NCBI GenBank assembly: GCA_036250225.1
Contig: JAPZLL010000013.1
Location: 62,001-126,000 of the forward strand
DNA from: Cercophora sp. LCS_1
Lineage: Eukaryota > Ascomycota > Sordariomycetes > Sordariales > Lasiosphaeriaceae
Length of the DNA: 64,000 nucleotides
Reading direction: 5' to 3'
Position numbers and translations under genes: made by a program. Shown piece by piece: positions 1 through 11,164 of this stretch (within the stretch, counting starts at the first letter, position 1; each line of letters starts with the position of its first letter). The notes under the pieces were generated by a model that saw nothing but the letters and a program-made list of their open reading frames with translations, had not been told where the DNA came from and ran no database searches.

Positions 1-1
1 A

Positions 2-673
2 GCGGCAGCGGCAGTACTAGACACAATGGTTGACGCCATCAACCACAACCTCCGACGAAGGTTAGACGGGGGATTATACACGCTCTGCGTTGGGATCCTC
101 CTCCGCATCATCAGCTACATGTCCCGGACACGGACACGGCTCCAATACCACTGGGCTGAGCTCTTCCGTTCACTCCTCTCCCTCATTCGCTTCCTCACAA
201 CTTACGCCAGCGATCTAAAAGACTTATCACATATCGATACCCTTTTAGACCACGTCGTCAACCTCTTGGCTCTCGGTCTGTCTTCAGGAGAGACATTCCT
301 TCCCACACCAGCAGCCTATGACGACCTCTTTTACAAAGTTGTCGAGACGGGTGAGATTCTGGTCAAGTTTCGCGATACGTACAAGCTCTCAAAGCGACCA
401 AGCAACTCAATTGACACCCTCGTCAGCGTTAGCACGCATTACAAAGAGATGTTGGCTGCCGGCGGCAAGGCAGGACCTGGCAAGCGGACCGGCACGCAGC
501 TGACAAGCTTGCAGGTGGCTGAGGTCATCAAGCAGGGCTACGAGACCCTAAGCATACAGACCAAGGAAGGTTTGGATAGTTGGGAGACATATCGCGAGGC
601 AGATGAAAGGACGCTGCTCAAGAAAATGGCCCGCGCGGCGGTGGGAGACGTCAAGGTGCTGGTAGCCGGGTGA
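2..673 (+). CDS. C-terminal part of an ARMH3 (armadillo-like helical, DUF1741) protein
   Basis: The frame is already open at the window edge and ends at a TGA at 671-673, so this is the 3' end of a gene that starts upstream; the ATG at 26 is internal. About 223 residues are visible and are rich in leucine helices. A stretch around residues 45-120 with the signature GETFLPTPAAYDDLFYKVVE matches what I know of the C-terminus of ARMH3/C10orf76, a Golgi-associated helical-repeat protein that binds and supports PI4-kinase IIIbeta in animals. In fungi the family is present but little studied. No intron signal is needed in this part. The identification rests on recognition of the conserved C-terminal block, not on an alignment; a Golgi role here is inferred. 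Confidence 0.7.
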   Translation, partial: AAAAVLDTMVDAINHNLRRRLDGGLYTLCVGILLRIISYMSRTRTRLQYHWAELFRSLLSLIRFLTTYASDLKDLSHIDTLLDHVVNLLALGLSSGETFLPTPAAYDDLFYKVVETGEILVKFRDTYKLSKRPSNSIDTLVSVSTHYKEMLAAGGKAGPGKRTGTQLTSLQVAEVIKQGYETLSIQTKEGLDSWETYREADERTLLKKMARAAVGDVKVLVAG

Positions 674-1161
674 GCTTCAGCGTGTATGACTTGGGAGACC
701 AGATTGTGACGAGTGAATCAAGTGTGGGGAAGGCGACCGGGATGGACAGGGTAAAGAAAGACTGTCTTTTGACGTCTAATGGCTGCGTTGTCACGATGAA
801 TGTACAGGATAGAATGGGTAAAGCGAGCTTGGCTTCTAGAATACCAGAATCCTTCGATGCAAAAATTCCAGAAACATTTTTGATCGTCCGCATCCCGCGG
901 AACAGGCGCTCCTGGCGCGATCGCATGGCCCGTGACATCGGATTCTTAATGCCCATCGCCTGATTGGCCGACGGTAACCGGGCGGATCGTAAGAGCTTGG
1001 CGTCATGTCATCGTTCGGCTGACCGAGCCGCGCCAACGACAAGCGAATTGAACCGCGAAAACCTCCGACTTAGCCACCAACCACCAACGGTCGACGACGT
1101 GCGACAAGCCCTCTCCTCTCCCCTCTTCTCCAGATTGAAGACAGCATACCAATCCGTCAAC
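674..1161. other. Intergenic spacer with the ISA1 upstream region
   Basis: About 490 bp between the ARMH3-like stop and the ISA1 ATG. The frame of the following gene is open back to 964, but it holds only a TTG before the ATG at 1162, so I read 964-1161 as 5' leader. The last 100 bases are rich in C and CT, usual for fungal leaders. I see no gene here. Confidence 0.6.
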
Positions 1162-1868
1162 ATGAACGCGCCATCCCTATTATCGCGTCGCGCCCTCTCC
1201 GTCTGCCACGCATGCCGTCGCTCCGTCGGCCACCAACGACCCTTCTCAACATCCCCCTCCCGCTCCGTCCCCGCCTTCCAGTCCTACTCCCTCCCAACAC
1301 AACCCCCCGCACCGCCGCGCAACGCAACAGCGCCCGAAACATCCATCACAAGACCCGTCGATAACCTCCCCCGACGACCGCCGGCGCCGCCCGCCGCACC
1401 GACGCCGACACCGACGCAACATGCCCAAACCCAACCGCAAGAAAAACCAGCGGCGCCAAAACCCCGCCCGTCTAAACTCCGCGCCCCGCGCAAAGCGGCT
1501 ATGAAACTCACACCCGCGGCCGTCGAGCAGTTACGGGATCTGCTCAACCAGCCCGACCCGAAGCTGATCAAGGTCGGGGTGCGGAACCGCGGGTGCAGCG
1601 GGCTGGCGTACCATTTGGAGTATGTCGACAAGGCGGGGGCGTTTGACGAGACAGTTGAGCAGGACGGCGTCAAGGTCTTGATTGATAGCAAGGCGCTGTT
1701 TAGTATTATTGGGAGCGAGATGGATTGGGTCGAGGATAAGTTGAGTCAGAGATTTGTGTTTCGGAATCCAAATATTAGTGAGTATTTCCCTGGCTGGAAG
1801 TTGGGCATGATGGCTAATGAGATGCAATAGAGGAGGAATGTGGATGTGGAGAGTCGTTTATGGTTTGA
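1162..1868 (+). CDS. ISA1: Mitochondrial iron-sulfur cluster assembly protein, ISA1/ISCA1 type
   Basis: A-type Fe-S carrier that helps assemble 4Fe-4S clusters in mitochondria. Two exons, 1162-1777 and 1831-1868, around a 53-bp intron (GTGAGT...ATAG), give 217 residues. Residues 1-110 are a long Arg/Ser/Pro/Ala-rich presequence typical of fungal mitochondrial import. The A-type domain covers roughly 112-217: the first conserved cysteine lies in NRGCSGLAYHLEY, and the last two lie in the terminal ECGCGESFMV. That C-terminal pair appears only after splicing; reading through the intron replaces it with an unrelated tail ending at a stop at 1828-1830. The ATG was chosen because it begins the basic presequence and no other ATG lies upstream in the open frame. 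All three Cys ligands of the family are present, so the protein should be functional. Confidence 0.93.
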
Positions 1869-2831
1869 AGAGGGGAGGTTGTCGGGGTCGGGATGACAAG
1901 AGGTGGGGATCATTGGGATGATAGACTCCTGGGCTGCTAGAAGAGCGCCGTGTATGTTTGGTTCGCTGTGGCGATTGCATGGATTTGGGCGTTTGGGTAG
2001 AAAGACGTCGCTCAGAATTGAGATTATTGACATGCCTGACAACTAGTGAGGCAGCCAGCCATCCCTACCTGTGGTTGCTGTACATCCAATGATCCTTTGG
2101 TGCTGACTGTGGTGCTAATACACTCTGAAGTAAAATGCACCTTGGTGTTCATAATTTTATGCTCAAAATCTTGAATAATAACTTCTCACTGCCTACAGAA
2201 AATCGTTTCGGAATTTTGTAATCTTACTTGACTTACCTTTTTTTTTTTTTTTCTTTAACCGTGGACACTCTGATATGCTCAGGTAGATAGATATGGAGGA
2301 CAATCCCAACCAACTGCCTTCGGGGCGACTGCCACTGGGTCAGCTGACCAGGCTGGCTGAACTTCCTGACATGCATGCATCTATCAAAAAGGGTTGGTGC
2401 CCAGTAGGTTTTCGGTGTAGGTTGATCCGAAGAGAGGGGTAATGGGCAGCTGGAGGGGAAGAGATACACCTAAGCATCGATCAGAACAGCACTTCGAGCA
2501 GTTGAGTCCATCAGAATCTTTCAGTTCCAGCATTACTTACCAGCTTTTGCCGAGCCTCTTTCTGACTGTAGGGCAATTTATGAGGAAAATCATCTGTCAA
2601 TAGCGGCATCATTTTCCGGCGCTGTCAATGATTGTGAATCAAGAGTTTGCAGTCGAAGGAAGGCCTAGTCTCACTCTCCGGCATCTCTCCCGCGCTCATA
2701 CCCAGTCTCTCCGCACAACCTGAGAAGGGTCGTATTTTCCTCTCCAAGGCGCACCCTCCAGTCGGCGGTATAAGGTCGCCATCAACCAGACCATCTGGGT
2801 GTCTGTTGGAAGATAGACAAGTCGACTCAAG
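1869..2831. other. Intergenic spacer with a 15-bp T run
   Basis: Nearly 1 kb between ISA1 and the ankyrin/CorA-like gene. It holds the ISA1 3' flank, a T run at 2238-2252 and the promoter region of the next gene. Small ORFs on both strands show no recognisable domain and no splice-consistent extension. No RNA gene seen. Confidence 0.5.
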
Positions 2832-5800
2832 ATGGAACCCACTCCTCCCACGGGCGAAATTCCATCAGAGGAAGTTGGCACTACTGAAACAACAAAGCCT
2901 AAGGGCAACACGGCGAAAACCGATCCCACTGCGGGAAAGTCTACTGGTCCCAACCCTTCCAAGGATCCCCCCGAAACCACGGGAAAAGAACGAGCGGTGG
3001 GAGACGAATTGCTCATGCGACATATCAAAGCTGGCGACATAGAAGCTATCAAACTACGGCTTCGGGAGAATCCGGGACTTGCGAGCGACAAGATGGGTCT
3101 CCAACAGGGCAGTCTTGCCCACTATGTCATCCAATGGGCCAAGGGAGCGGAAAAGGACAAGCTCAACATGCTCAAAGCAGTCTGCACCGAGCCTGAGAAC
3201 AAAGTGAAATTTGATGAAGCGGATAGCCACAAGAGAACGGCTCTTCATATGGCGGTATTGAAAGGCTATGTGATGGTGGTGGAATGGCTCCTCAAAGAGC
3301 AGCACTGCCTCCCCAATGTCCCGGACGACCGAGGTGATTTCCCGCTTCTCATGGCTTTCAGAATGAGAGAAGAGGAGAAACGATTTCAACTTGTCAAAAA
3401 GCTCCTACTGTACCGCGCCGACCCGAACATCCAGAATCTCACACAGCGGACAGCATTACACAAGGCGGCCAGCCGGGGAAGCTATCAAACAGTCCAGCTT
3501 CTACTAAGTTCCAAGGTTACCGGTTGCAATCCAAGGGACAAGTGGGGGGGAAACCCCTTTGCACGACGCCGCCGCAAAAGACAGACCCGGCGTAGTCCAG
3601 CTTCTTGTGCAGTACGGGGCGGATATTGACGCCAAATCCAAGACAGGCTGGACGCCGCTCCACAAGGCTGCGAGCAATGGCGCCCTCGAGGCAGTGAACG
3701 CGCTCATCAAGGCGGGCGCTCCGACGGTTCGCTATACAAATTCCCTAGAGACGCCCGAGATGCTAGCACAGGCGAAGGGATACGACAATGTTGTGGACGC
3801 CATGAGGCAAAAAACGGACGGCACTGTGGAACTGAGCGGAAGAAACCTCTTGGTTTCAACCCAAACGCTTAGCACCCGGCAGGTGCAGGCTTCCAAGGCG
3901 TTCGAGGGACTGATCTGGCCTTCGGACTCACATAGTCACGAAACCCCAACCGTGTGGGACATGATGTACCAAAGCGAGTCGAAGCCCAAGTTGGAGGGGT
4001 TGGCGACCAAGGGCGGGTCAAAACGCGTGCATTGGATTCATTTCCCAGGAAACAACGTAAGCTGCGCCCAAACTCCGAAGCTGTAACTGAAGTATACAAT
4101 ATGCTGATGGGGTGGCTGCCAAAGAGAACCTGGATCGAGGTATCCCAGCCTAGAATACTACAGAAGCTTTGAGGTAAATGCTGATCTTTGGTGATTAGGA
4201 CGCCCTGAAGTGTATGCATTTTATCGAAGGAATCGATTCTTCAATCGACGGCATCTCGGTTAATAATGCCAGGCTTGCACTTCGAGACGTTATTGCCTTT
4301 GTTAACGAGACTTTCAATCATCGGGGAGGGGACAGGATCAGTCGGCAGGGACACTGGCTGGTAAGAAAAACAAAATCCCCTGCCTGGAAACACAATCGCT
4401 CTACGTAATTAAGGTCACTCACATACCTAACCTCTCCCAGACTAGATATGGGCCGTCAGGTCATAACCAACACATGGTTTCACTTTCAGTATGTGTCACC
4501 GGTTTTTGTCAAACTGACCGTGCCGGGGACTTGGCTGAGAGACCTCATCTATGTAGTTACCGCTAGTGGATATAGACATGCAGCAGCCAGGTTACTTCGA
4601 ACTCGATCCAAGCCCCGCAACAAAAGATGGGCCGGCACCGCCGGCTGTGATGTCTTGGCGGGAGCTGATACATACCTGGTTATCCAGAGTCGTGACCACG
4701 ACCAAGGAACAAGAGGCCAGTGTATCCAACTCCAAAACGGATGCTGACATGGAGGTGGCCAAGGTCAGAGAATACGCGTCCCACCCAGGCAGGAAACTGA
4801 ACGAAAAGGAAGAGGTCCATGTCGAAAACCTCATGCTGCTCCACAGTTCGTTCAAATCCGGCGTTCAGCTGTCGAGCAGTCTGGATGAATACTTTCATGA
4901 ATTCCTCGACAAGGATGTCCTTCGGGGAAGGAACTGCGATCAAGTTGTGTCTCGGTTCGTAGCCCGTGATTGGCGGAGAATTGAAAAGCACCAGGAGAGC
5001 GAGACATCAGATTCGAGTGACGCCGAGAGTGAAGAGGACCTGGAGGCTGGCGTTGAAGAGGAAGCCATGACACATGGAGTGCCAATTGCCACCAACGCAA
5101 TTGCTCCAGACTTTCTGTTTGGGAAGGAGAGTGGAGGTCAGCCAGGGGTCGCCAGCGCGAATGGAGAGGAAACCAACGGCTATGGAGAGACACCGGGCTT
5201 GGCGACAGAGGTCAAAAATCGAGAGACTGATGTAGGCGCTGTGCGTCCAGCGGCTGAAATCCACCCAGAGGCCGCAATGGACGGTGTTGGACCGGGGGAG
5301 GACGTGGCGACACAGGCCAACGATCCAGAGACTCATGTAGAAGCTGTGGATCAAGCGGCTGGAATCCACTCGGACATCGCGACAGACAATGTTGGACCGG
5401 GAGAGGCACCAAATGGCAGGACAAGCCTCGGTTCAATTGAGGGAGAGGAAAGCAGGCCACACCTAGAAGGACCTGTTGGGAAAGAACTCACGCCGGGAGA
5501 TCTTGAGAGCCAGAGTCTCCAGGTCAGTGACATCGAGGATAAGCCGAGCTTTTGGCGTCGTCACTGGCATTGGATTACCAAAAACTTGAGAGCCTCTAAG
5601 CGAACGGAGCGTTTTCTCGCCCGGCCTGAACAACAAGACGACACCGACGAATCACCCAGCGACAACGAAGAAAGCGACGATGGCGAAGAAAGCAGCAGCA
5701 ACGGCGCTTCAAGATCGACGATGGTCTCCTCCGCCGAGTACCAGCCACCCGACCCGACCAAGACAACACGACAACAGATTCTTATTGTTCCACAGATATG

Positions 5801-7473
5801 GCTGTGGAGGTTTGGCAGTACATCTCCCTCCCCTCAAATCTATCCAGCATTCCTTTCCTTCGGGGTCTAATATGTGTCCGCTTGCTAACCACGACATGCT
5901 CAATTTTGAATTAGACGTCATCGTCACATCATTCCCCGAACGCTGGGATCGCAGCAACGGTCGTAATCTCCGCCAGGCCATACACGAGAGGATAACGAAT
6001 CGTGACGACCAAGCCAGAAAAGACAACTTTGGGGATTTGACGGCCCAAGACGTGATTGAAGAGATTGTCAAAGCATCTCTCGAATTTGAACCCCTCTTCT
6101 CTCATAGTGACGGGCAGCGAAGCTACCTAGATGCGTTCGGAAGCGAGATCGCCTTCGTCGTAAGTCACCAATCGTTCGTTACCTGATAGGCTTCAACCTC
6201 GGAGCAGTCGCGGATCATTTGACAGTGTTGCGTTCAACTGACTCCGAAACAGTCCAGACAGATAACGGCTTGCTACGAGACGTATCGAAAGTCGCTCGGT
6301 GAGACGATCAAGAATTTTGAGGCCGCTATCAAGGAGGAGACGGAATATCTCCTGATGATTGATGATATTCTCAGTGAGATCAGAATGATTAAGCGGGTGC
6401 AGCAGGACCAAGACCGAATCAGCGTCGCCATAGCGGGCAGTGATGCCGTCAATTTTCACCCGGCAGCAATCTCGGTGCCGCGCCCGACGTCGTCGTCTCC
6501 GAAGCTGAAGGATTCACAAAGCGACGAAGACGGCCCGCTGCGCTCCGCGGCATCTAGGCATATGATCACCAATCTCGACCGGCTTGAAGAGGATGCTCGA
6601 CGCATCCGGAAATCTGTACGTTATGGCTCTTCTCACTGGGCTTAGGATATCGCAACAGCGTGTCGGTTGGGGGACCTTGGCTGAAATATTCTACTAGATC
6701 ATCTCCCTCCTCGATCTTCGCCAACGACAAGCAACGACAGAGAATGCAATTAGTTCGTCAAAGCAGTCGGAAATCCTGTTTGCCCAGTCCAAGGTGTTAT
6801 TTATTTTCACTGGCGCAACCGTCGTGTTTGTTAGTAATATCCCCGCTGCTCACCTTGAACGTCTTCGGCGGTTACCACAAGAGCCCTGGGTTTGGCTCAT
6901 AATACTTGTGACAGGCACCTCTCTCTTGGGTATCGAGCTTGATGGCGTTGAAGATTGAAAACTTCTCGTTTGAAACGTGGCCGCAGGACAGGGCTATCTG
7001 GGCGTTGGGTACGTCTCATCATCTTGACAAGACAGTAGCGAGGCTGAAAATACTTGATGGTACTGACACTTCTTGATCTGTTTAGTGGGCAGTGTGCTGA
7101 CAACTCTGTTATGCTGCATCGTCGGGTGGATAGTGTACGAGAATTTCGACGCTACCGACGCCAAGGCGGCTTGGAAGAAAAGATTCACATGGATGGGGGT
7201 GATTACCGACGTCTTGGCCAAGGGTAACCACCCTCCTCAAGCACCCACACGAGTGTATCCTGCGGAAAACTCGCTTTGTCTGTATTACCCGCGCCGTGTC
7301 GCTAATTTCAAATAGTCACCTCCCCAAGAAACAACAGCAACCCCTCTGTCTCGAGCTACTACTACAGTACGGCAGGCTCTTCAAGCAGCCTGGGTGGGTC
7401 TTCCTCTAGCAAAAGCGGCGTCGGAGAGGATGAACGTAATCTACTGCTGCGGGAACCTGTGCCTGGCACCTAG
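2832..7473 (+). CDS. Ankyrin-repeat protein with C-terminal CorA-like two-TM domain; frame broken at a G run
   Basis: Ten-exon model: 2832-4056, 4199-4360, 4441-4488, 4584-5817, 5915-6159, 6253-6615, 6698-6829, 6915-7008, 7086-7223 and 7316-7473. All junctions agree in phase; total about 1265 residues once one base in the G run at 3544-3550 is discounted. With seven G the frame runs into a stop at 3627-3629; with six the ankyrin repeat continues as DKWGETPLHDAAAKDRPG. Order: acidic/Pro-rich N-terminus (1-55), five to six ankyrin units (about 60-290), WIHFPGNN, then a long charged linker in exon 4 with two imperfect 27-residue repeats (5220-5406). The C-terminus is CorA-like: VTSFPERW, a coiled region, and two membrane helices split by introns (6780-6960 and 7000-7135). 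The loop normally bearing GMN reads PLSWVSSLMAL, so Mg2+ transport is doubtful. The 142-bp intron 4057-4198 is the weakest junction and could hide coding sequence. Confidence 0.8.
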
Positions 7474-7964
7474 TCTAGGTTAGTTGCTATCCGTAGGCTC
7501 GTTAACCTCAACTAATACCTACCTAGTCTCCTTGTCATCTATAAGAACTCACTGCTGAGTCTCAGTTACTCTTTGATGCCGTCCCATGGTCGATTGTCGG
7601 CTGGGCTACGGTTCTCTCAAATCTAATTGAACGTTTTCTTGCAACGTTATTCTACGGCATCATGTCGTGTTGAGGTGACGCTGGAAACGAGGATATTCGA
7701 TCATACGCTTGCTCATTTTGTCAACGCTTGACAGTACCACGAGCGAAATACCAGAACTACCTCAGTATTGATGCACGGACGGGAACTGAAACCGAAGTTC
7801 GCCCCCCCGTCCGAACCCCTGACTCAATGTAAACACTGCACAACCAAAACGCACTCGTATTTTGGCAAACACCCCAGGTATCCCTATTTTACACCTTCCC
7901 GGAAACCATTTTCCAAATCCGTTTCTATTCAGATATTACATTAACCGCTTGCACACAATTCAAC
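7474..7964. other. Intergenic spacer between convergent genes
   Basis: About 490 bp of 3' flanks between the plus-strand ankyrin/CorA-like gene and the minus-strand MGS1 gene. It has C/A-rich and T-rich stretches and no ORF with a recognisable product. It should contain both polyadenylation regions. Confidence 0.5.
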
Positions 7965-9734
7965 TCATCCACTCATCTCGGTATCGGGATCTACCTCCAA
8001 CCCCAGGTGCCTGTCCTCCAAGAATCTCCTGCCCACCAACTCGTCCGGCAAATACTGCTGCTTGACCTTTCCATCTTTGTAGTTCGGTGGATACTTGTAC
8101 TGCGCGCCGTACCCGAGATCTTTCATCAGCCGCGTCGGCGCGTTCCTCAGATGCAGCGGCACGGGCAATCCCGCCACCCCTGGCTCCTGTAGCGCCGAGA
8201 ACGCATTGTTGAGTGCTCTGTATGCTCTTGTGCTCTTCGGCGCTAAGCATAATGCGACAGCGCAATGCGCAAGAGGGATCCTCGCCTCGGGCATACCAAT
8301 CTGCTGCGTCGCTGTATATGTTGATGTCGCTAATGGGAGGAGGGTGTTGTCTGCCAGTCCGACGTCTTCTGATGCTATCACGACCATACGACGCGCGATG
8401 AACAGAGGATCTTCCCCTGACTGGAGCATGCGTGCTAGGTAGTATAGTGCTGCGTCGGGATCGGAGCCACGGACCGATTTGTGGAAGGCGGAAATGGTAT
8501 CGTAGTGTTGATCGCCTGCGCGGTCGTAGACGAGCGTCTTTGTTAGAGACGCTTTGATGTCTTCTTTCGTGAGTGGGCTATCGGGGGACGAGGAGGAGGT
8601 TAGGGAGAGGGCGAGTTCGAGGAGGTTGAGGGCCGTGCGAGCGTCGCCATCAGCAAAAGCGGAGAGGTATTGGATGAGTTCTTGGTCAATGAGAGGACTG
8701 AGCTCGAGACCTTCCTCGTCAATTTCTTGTTGGAGGGCACGAGTGAGGATGCGCTGGACGTCGTCGCGGGTCAGCGACTGGAGGGTAAAGGTTCGGCAGC
8801 GGCTGAGGAGCGCTGCTTGGATTTTGAAGCTGGGGTTTTCGGTGGTGGCGCCAATAAGAGTGATGGTGCCTGCTTCGACGGGCTTCAGGAAGACGTCTTG
8901 TTGCGCTTTGCTGAAACGGTGGATCTCGTCGCAGAAGATGATGGTCTTGCGACCAGTTAGTGTCAGCTCGTTCGCTGCCTCGGCGAAAAGCTTCTTGACC
9001 TCAGCCACACCGGTGCTGGTGGCATTGAGTTCGATGAACCGGCTGCCGGCCCTCCTGGCAATGCAACGTGCGATTGTCGTCTTCCCGGTGCCCGAACTCC
9101 CCCAGAGTATCATGGACGGGACGCGATCCGACTCGATGAGCGAGCGCAGAACACCATTTGGCCCGACCAAGTCCTGCCCAAAGACTTCGTCCAGCGAGTG
9201 TGGACGCATGCGCTCCGCTAATGGCGCAGAGCGGCTTGTCTTGGACCGTTTGATCAGCCTCATATCGGTGCCCGTCCCATTCCTTTGTGTTGCGCTCGAC
9301 GCATCTTTCTCTTCTTCTGCTGGCGCGTCCCTCGTTGCTGTTGGGGAGCTGAAATGCCCCGGCCCCTCCTCAAAGCTTCTCTTGACGCCCGCAGTCTTGC
9401 TTGGCCCTGCTACCGCCCGCGTATTCCCATTTGTAGTTCCGCTACTTGTTCCGTTGCTCGGCAGTTTCACTGGTATTGGCTGTTTGCCAACTGTCGTGCT
9501 TGGCGCCGCTTGCCTTTTCGCGGCCGGCGTCTGGAAGAAGGTAGCGGCCGATCGTTTCTTTTGGGTCGAGCTCGGTGGAGGTTGTGTCGAGGAACTTGGG
9601 GCGGCGCTCGAGGGAGGGGAGGTTCTGCTTGGGCCGTCTTTGGAGTCAAGCCATGTTTCGCAGCCCGAGTCGATGTGCTGGTTGATCAAGTCGAGGGACT
9701 TGACGCCCTTGCTGCAGATGGGGCAAACTACCAT
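7965..9734 (-). CDS. MGS1: DNA-dependent ATPase MGS1 / WRNIP1, AAA+ clamp-loader-like
   Basis: Nuclear AAA+ ATPase that acts with ubiquitinated PCNA at stalled replication forks (yeast Mgs1, human WRNIP1; bacterial RarA). A single open frame of 589 residues. An N-terminal UBZ-type zinc finger (residues 4-25) reads CPICSKG...HIDSGC, the usual C-C-H-C pattern. Residues 30-170 are a low-complexity Ser/Thr/Pro linker. The AAA+ core starts with ERMRPHSLDEVFGQD, followed by Walker A GSSGTGKTT near residue 212, Walker B IFCDEIHRF, sensor-1 GATTENPSF and an arginine-finger region LLSRCRTF. The C-terminus carries the family helical part ending in the conserved block ALYYLARML...IASEDVGLAD. Length, domain order and motifs all fit an active protein. 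It is transcribed divergently from the ABC transporter gene. Confidence 0.95.
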   Translation of the reverse strand: MVVCPICSKGVKSLDLINQHIDSGCETWLDSKDGPSRTSPPSSAAPSSSTQPPPSSTQKKRSAATFFQTPAAKRQAAPSTTVGKQPIPVKLPSNGTSSGTTNGNTRAVAGPSKTAGVKRSFEEGPGHFSSPTATRDAPAEEEKDASSATQRNGTGTDMRLIKRSKTSRSAPLAERMRPHSLDEVFGQDLVGPNGVLRSLIESDRVPSMILWGSSGTGKTTIARCIARRAGSRFIELNATSTGVAEVKKLFAEAANELTLTGRKTIIFCDEIHRFSKAQQDVFLKPVEAGTITLIGATTENPSFKIQAALLSRCRTFTLQSLTRDDVQRILTRALQQEIDEEGLELSPLIDQELIQYLSAFADGDARTALNLLELALSLTSSSSPDSPLTKEDIKASLTKTLVYDRAGDQHYDTISAFHKSVRGSDPDAALYYLARMLQSGEDPLFIARRMVVIASEDVGLADNTLLPLATSTYTATQQIGMPEARIPLAHCAVALCLAPKSTRAYRALNNAFSALQEPGVAGLPVPLHLRNAPTRLMKDLGYGAQYKYPPNYKDGKVKQQYLPDELVGRRFLEDRHLGLEVDPDTEMSG

Positions 9735-11164
9735 TCCTATGACTGTGACGGTATCGCGGGCGGCTCAGAATATGGACGGACGTAGTGGTGACGGAGAACA
9801 GTGCTGGATGGAGAATCGAGTCTTGTTTCCATGTCGTCAATCAACCAGTTTTTGGGACGCGCTTGGCGGCCTGAAGATCCCGGTCCAGGTGGCGAGCCAT
9901 CAGCGGGCCCGCCAACGCGGTTCGGCAACCGCCTGGGGGAAGTGGGGCACACTAGCTCCGACGGGACTCGTTATCTAATCGGTTCGACGATGTTCCAACT
10001 GCCAACTTGACGTGCTGCCAAACTTGGATCGCGCCAACACGGGTTACTGTCCACACGGAGTTTTTATTCTGCCACTCTCAAGACAATTCGGAATCAACGA
10101 GTCACGATTTCGAAAGGGTGAAATATTGCGCAATACGATGTTTCGTATAGCTACGCTGACTAAGATACATAGAGGTAACGACAGGAGTCGGGGAGCCGCG
10201 GAACTCCCTCGACCCAACTCGAAGTACTCACGACGTCCTCCTCGTCCATTTCCATCCCACGCCAGCCAAGAAATGCTCATTCTTCAGGCAGAAGCCGAGA
10301 CAAGGGGAGGGGCGTTACTATCCACACCCCAGCCGGGGTGGCAAGTCTCAGGAGTCTGGTCCTCACGGGAGGCGTGAGTTCCAGCGCGGATTTATGCCTG
10401 TTGACTCCTTATTATGAGATCTCCACAGGAATGCCCATCTCGGAAAATCGGGTTACTGACACCAGGGCAGCCCCTAAAGTCTCTCCGAGTCCTGTGTCAC
10501 CGAACACAACCAAAACTATCAACTATCACATTTCACCCTGTGTAAAAATGCCTTATGCGCGGCAGGTCTACTTTGACCTTCCTTTTTTGGCTCCAACGAC
10601 CAGGGAATCCGTTCAACTTTTTCTGCGACCAAAATTAAGAATTGGACTCGCCAACCGTGGGTATGTGTCCTGGGCCGCACTGGCACATTGACGGTTGGAA
10701 TGATCTCCCTTCCTGCGGCACAAGTCGGTTCAATGATTCGCCCACCGTAGTTCACTTATCACCCGCAACTCTTGGGAGCCCAAGCTTTGGTTACACAGAG
10801 TTGATTGTTGAGCAGTTGACCACTGTTGAGCAGTTGACCACTGTTGAGCAGTTGACCACTGTTGAGCAGTTGACCACTGTTGAGCAGTTGACCACCGTTG
10901 AGATACAGGGGTCAACGAAGAGGAGCTCTTTCGTCACCATACACGTCACCCGCATCGACGCCTAGGTCTCCATCGAAATCTCTCACGCTTTGTGCCCGGC
11001 ACCATTTTCCGCGTCGGGGGCCCCTGAATTTACGACTTCGCCTCTGCTTCGTCGAGAGTGCCGCAGCAACAACTCTCTCCTCCTTTGATCTCCGATACTC
11101 GACACTCTGCAACACTTTTCTCACTCCCTCCCTGGAAGCCACATCAAGCTCTCGGTTGTGGCAA
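9735..11164. other. Divergent promoter region between MGS1 and the ABC transporter gene
   Basis: A 1.4-kb gap shared by two divergent genes. It contains the 18-bp tandem repeat described separately and a CT-rich leader just before the ABC ATG at 11165. An ORF that runs through the repeat into the transporter frame has only a TTG near 10898 and is not a credible start. No gene recognised. Confidence 0.5.
10807..10896 (+). repeat. Five tandem copies of an 18-bp unit upstream of the ABC transporter gene
   Basis: Five head-to-tail copies of gttgagcagttgaccact start at 10807, 10825, 10843, 10861 and 10879. Only the last base of the fifth copy differs (T to C), and a truncated sixth begins at 10897. 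The array ends about 270 bp before the transporter ATG. Each unit carries a TTGACC core. It may be a simple minisatellite or a set of regulator binding sites; the sequence alone cannot tell. Confidence 0.9.

Noticed and set aside
964..1161. Upstream extension of the ISA1 frame
   Set aside because: No ATG in it; the mitochondrial presequence starts naturally at 1162.
1778..1830. Reading through to the stop at 1828-1830 in ISA1
   Set aside because: It would lose the two terminal cysteines; splicing restores the exact family end.
8554..9978. 474-codon plus-strand frame over MGS1
   Set aside because: Antisense shadow of the highly conserved MGS1 coding sequence; Ser/Arg/Val-rich as such shadows are.
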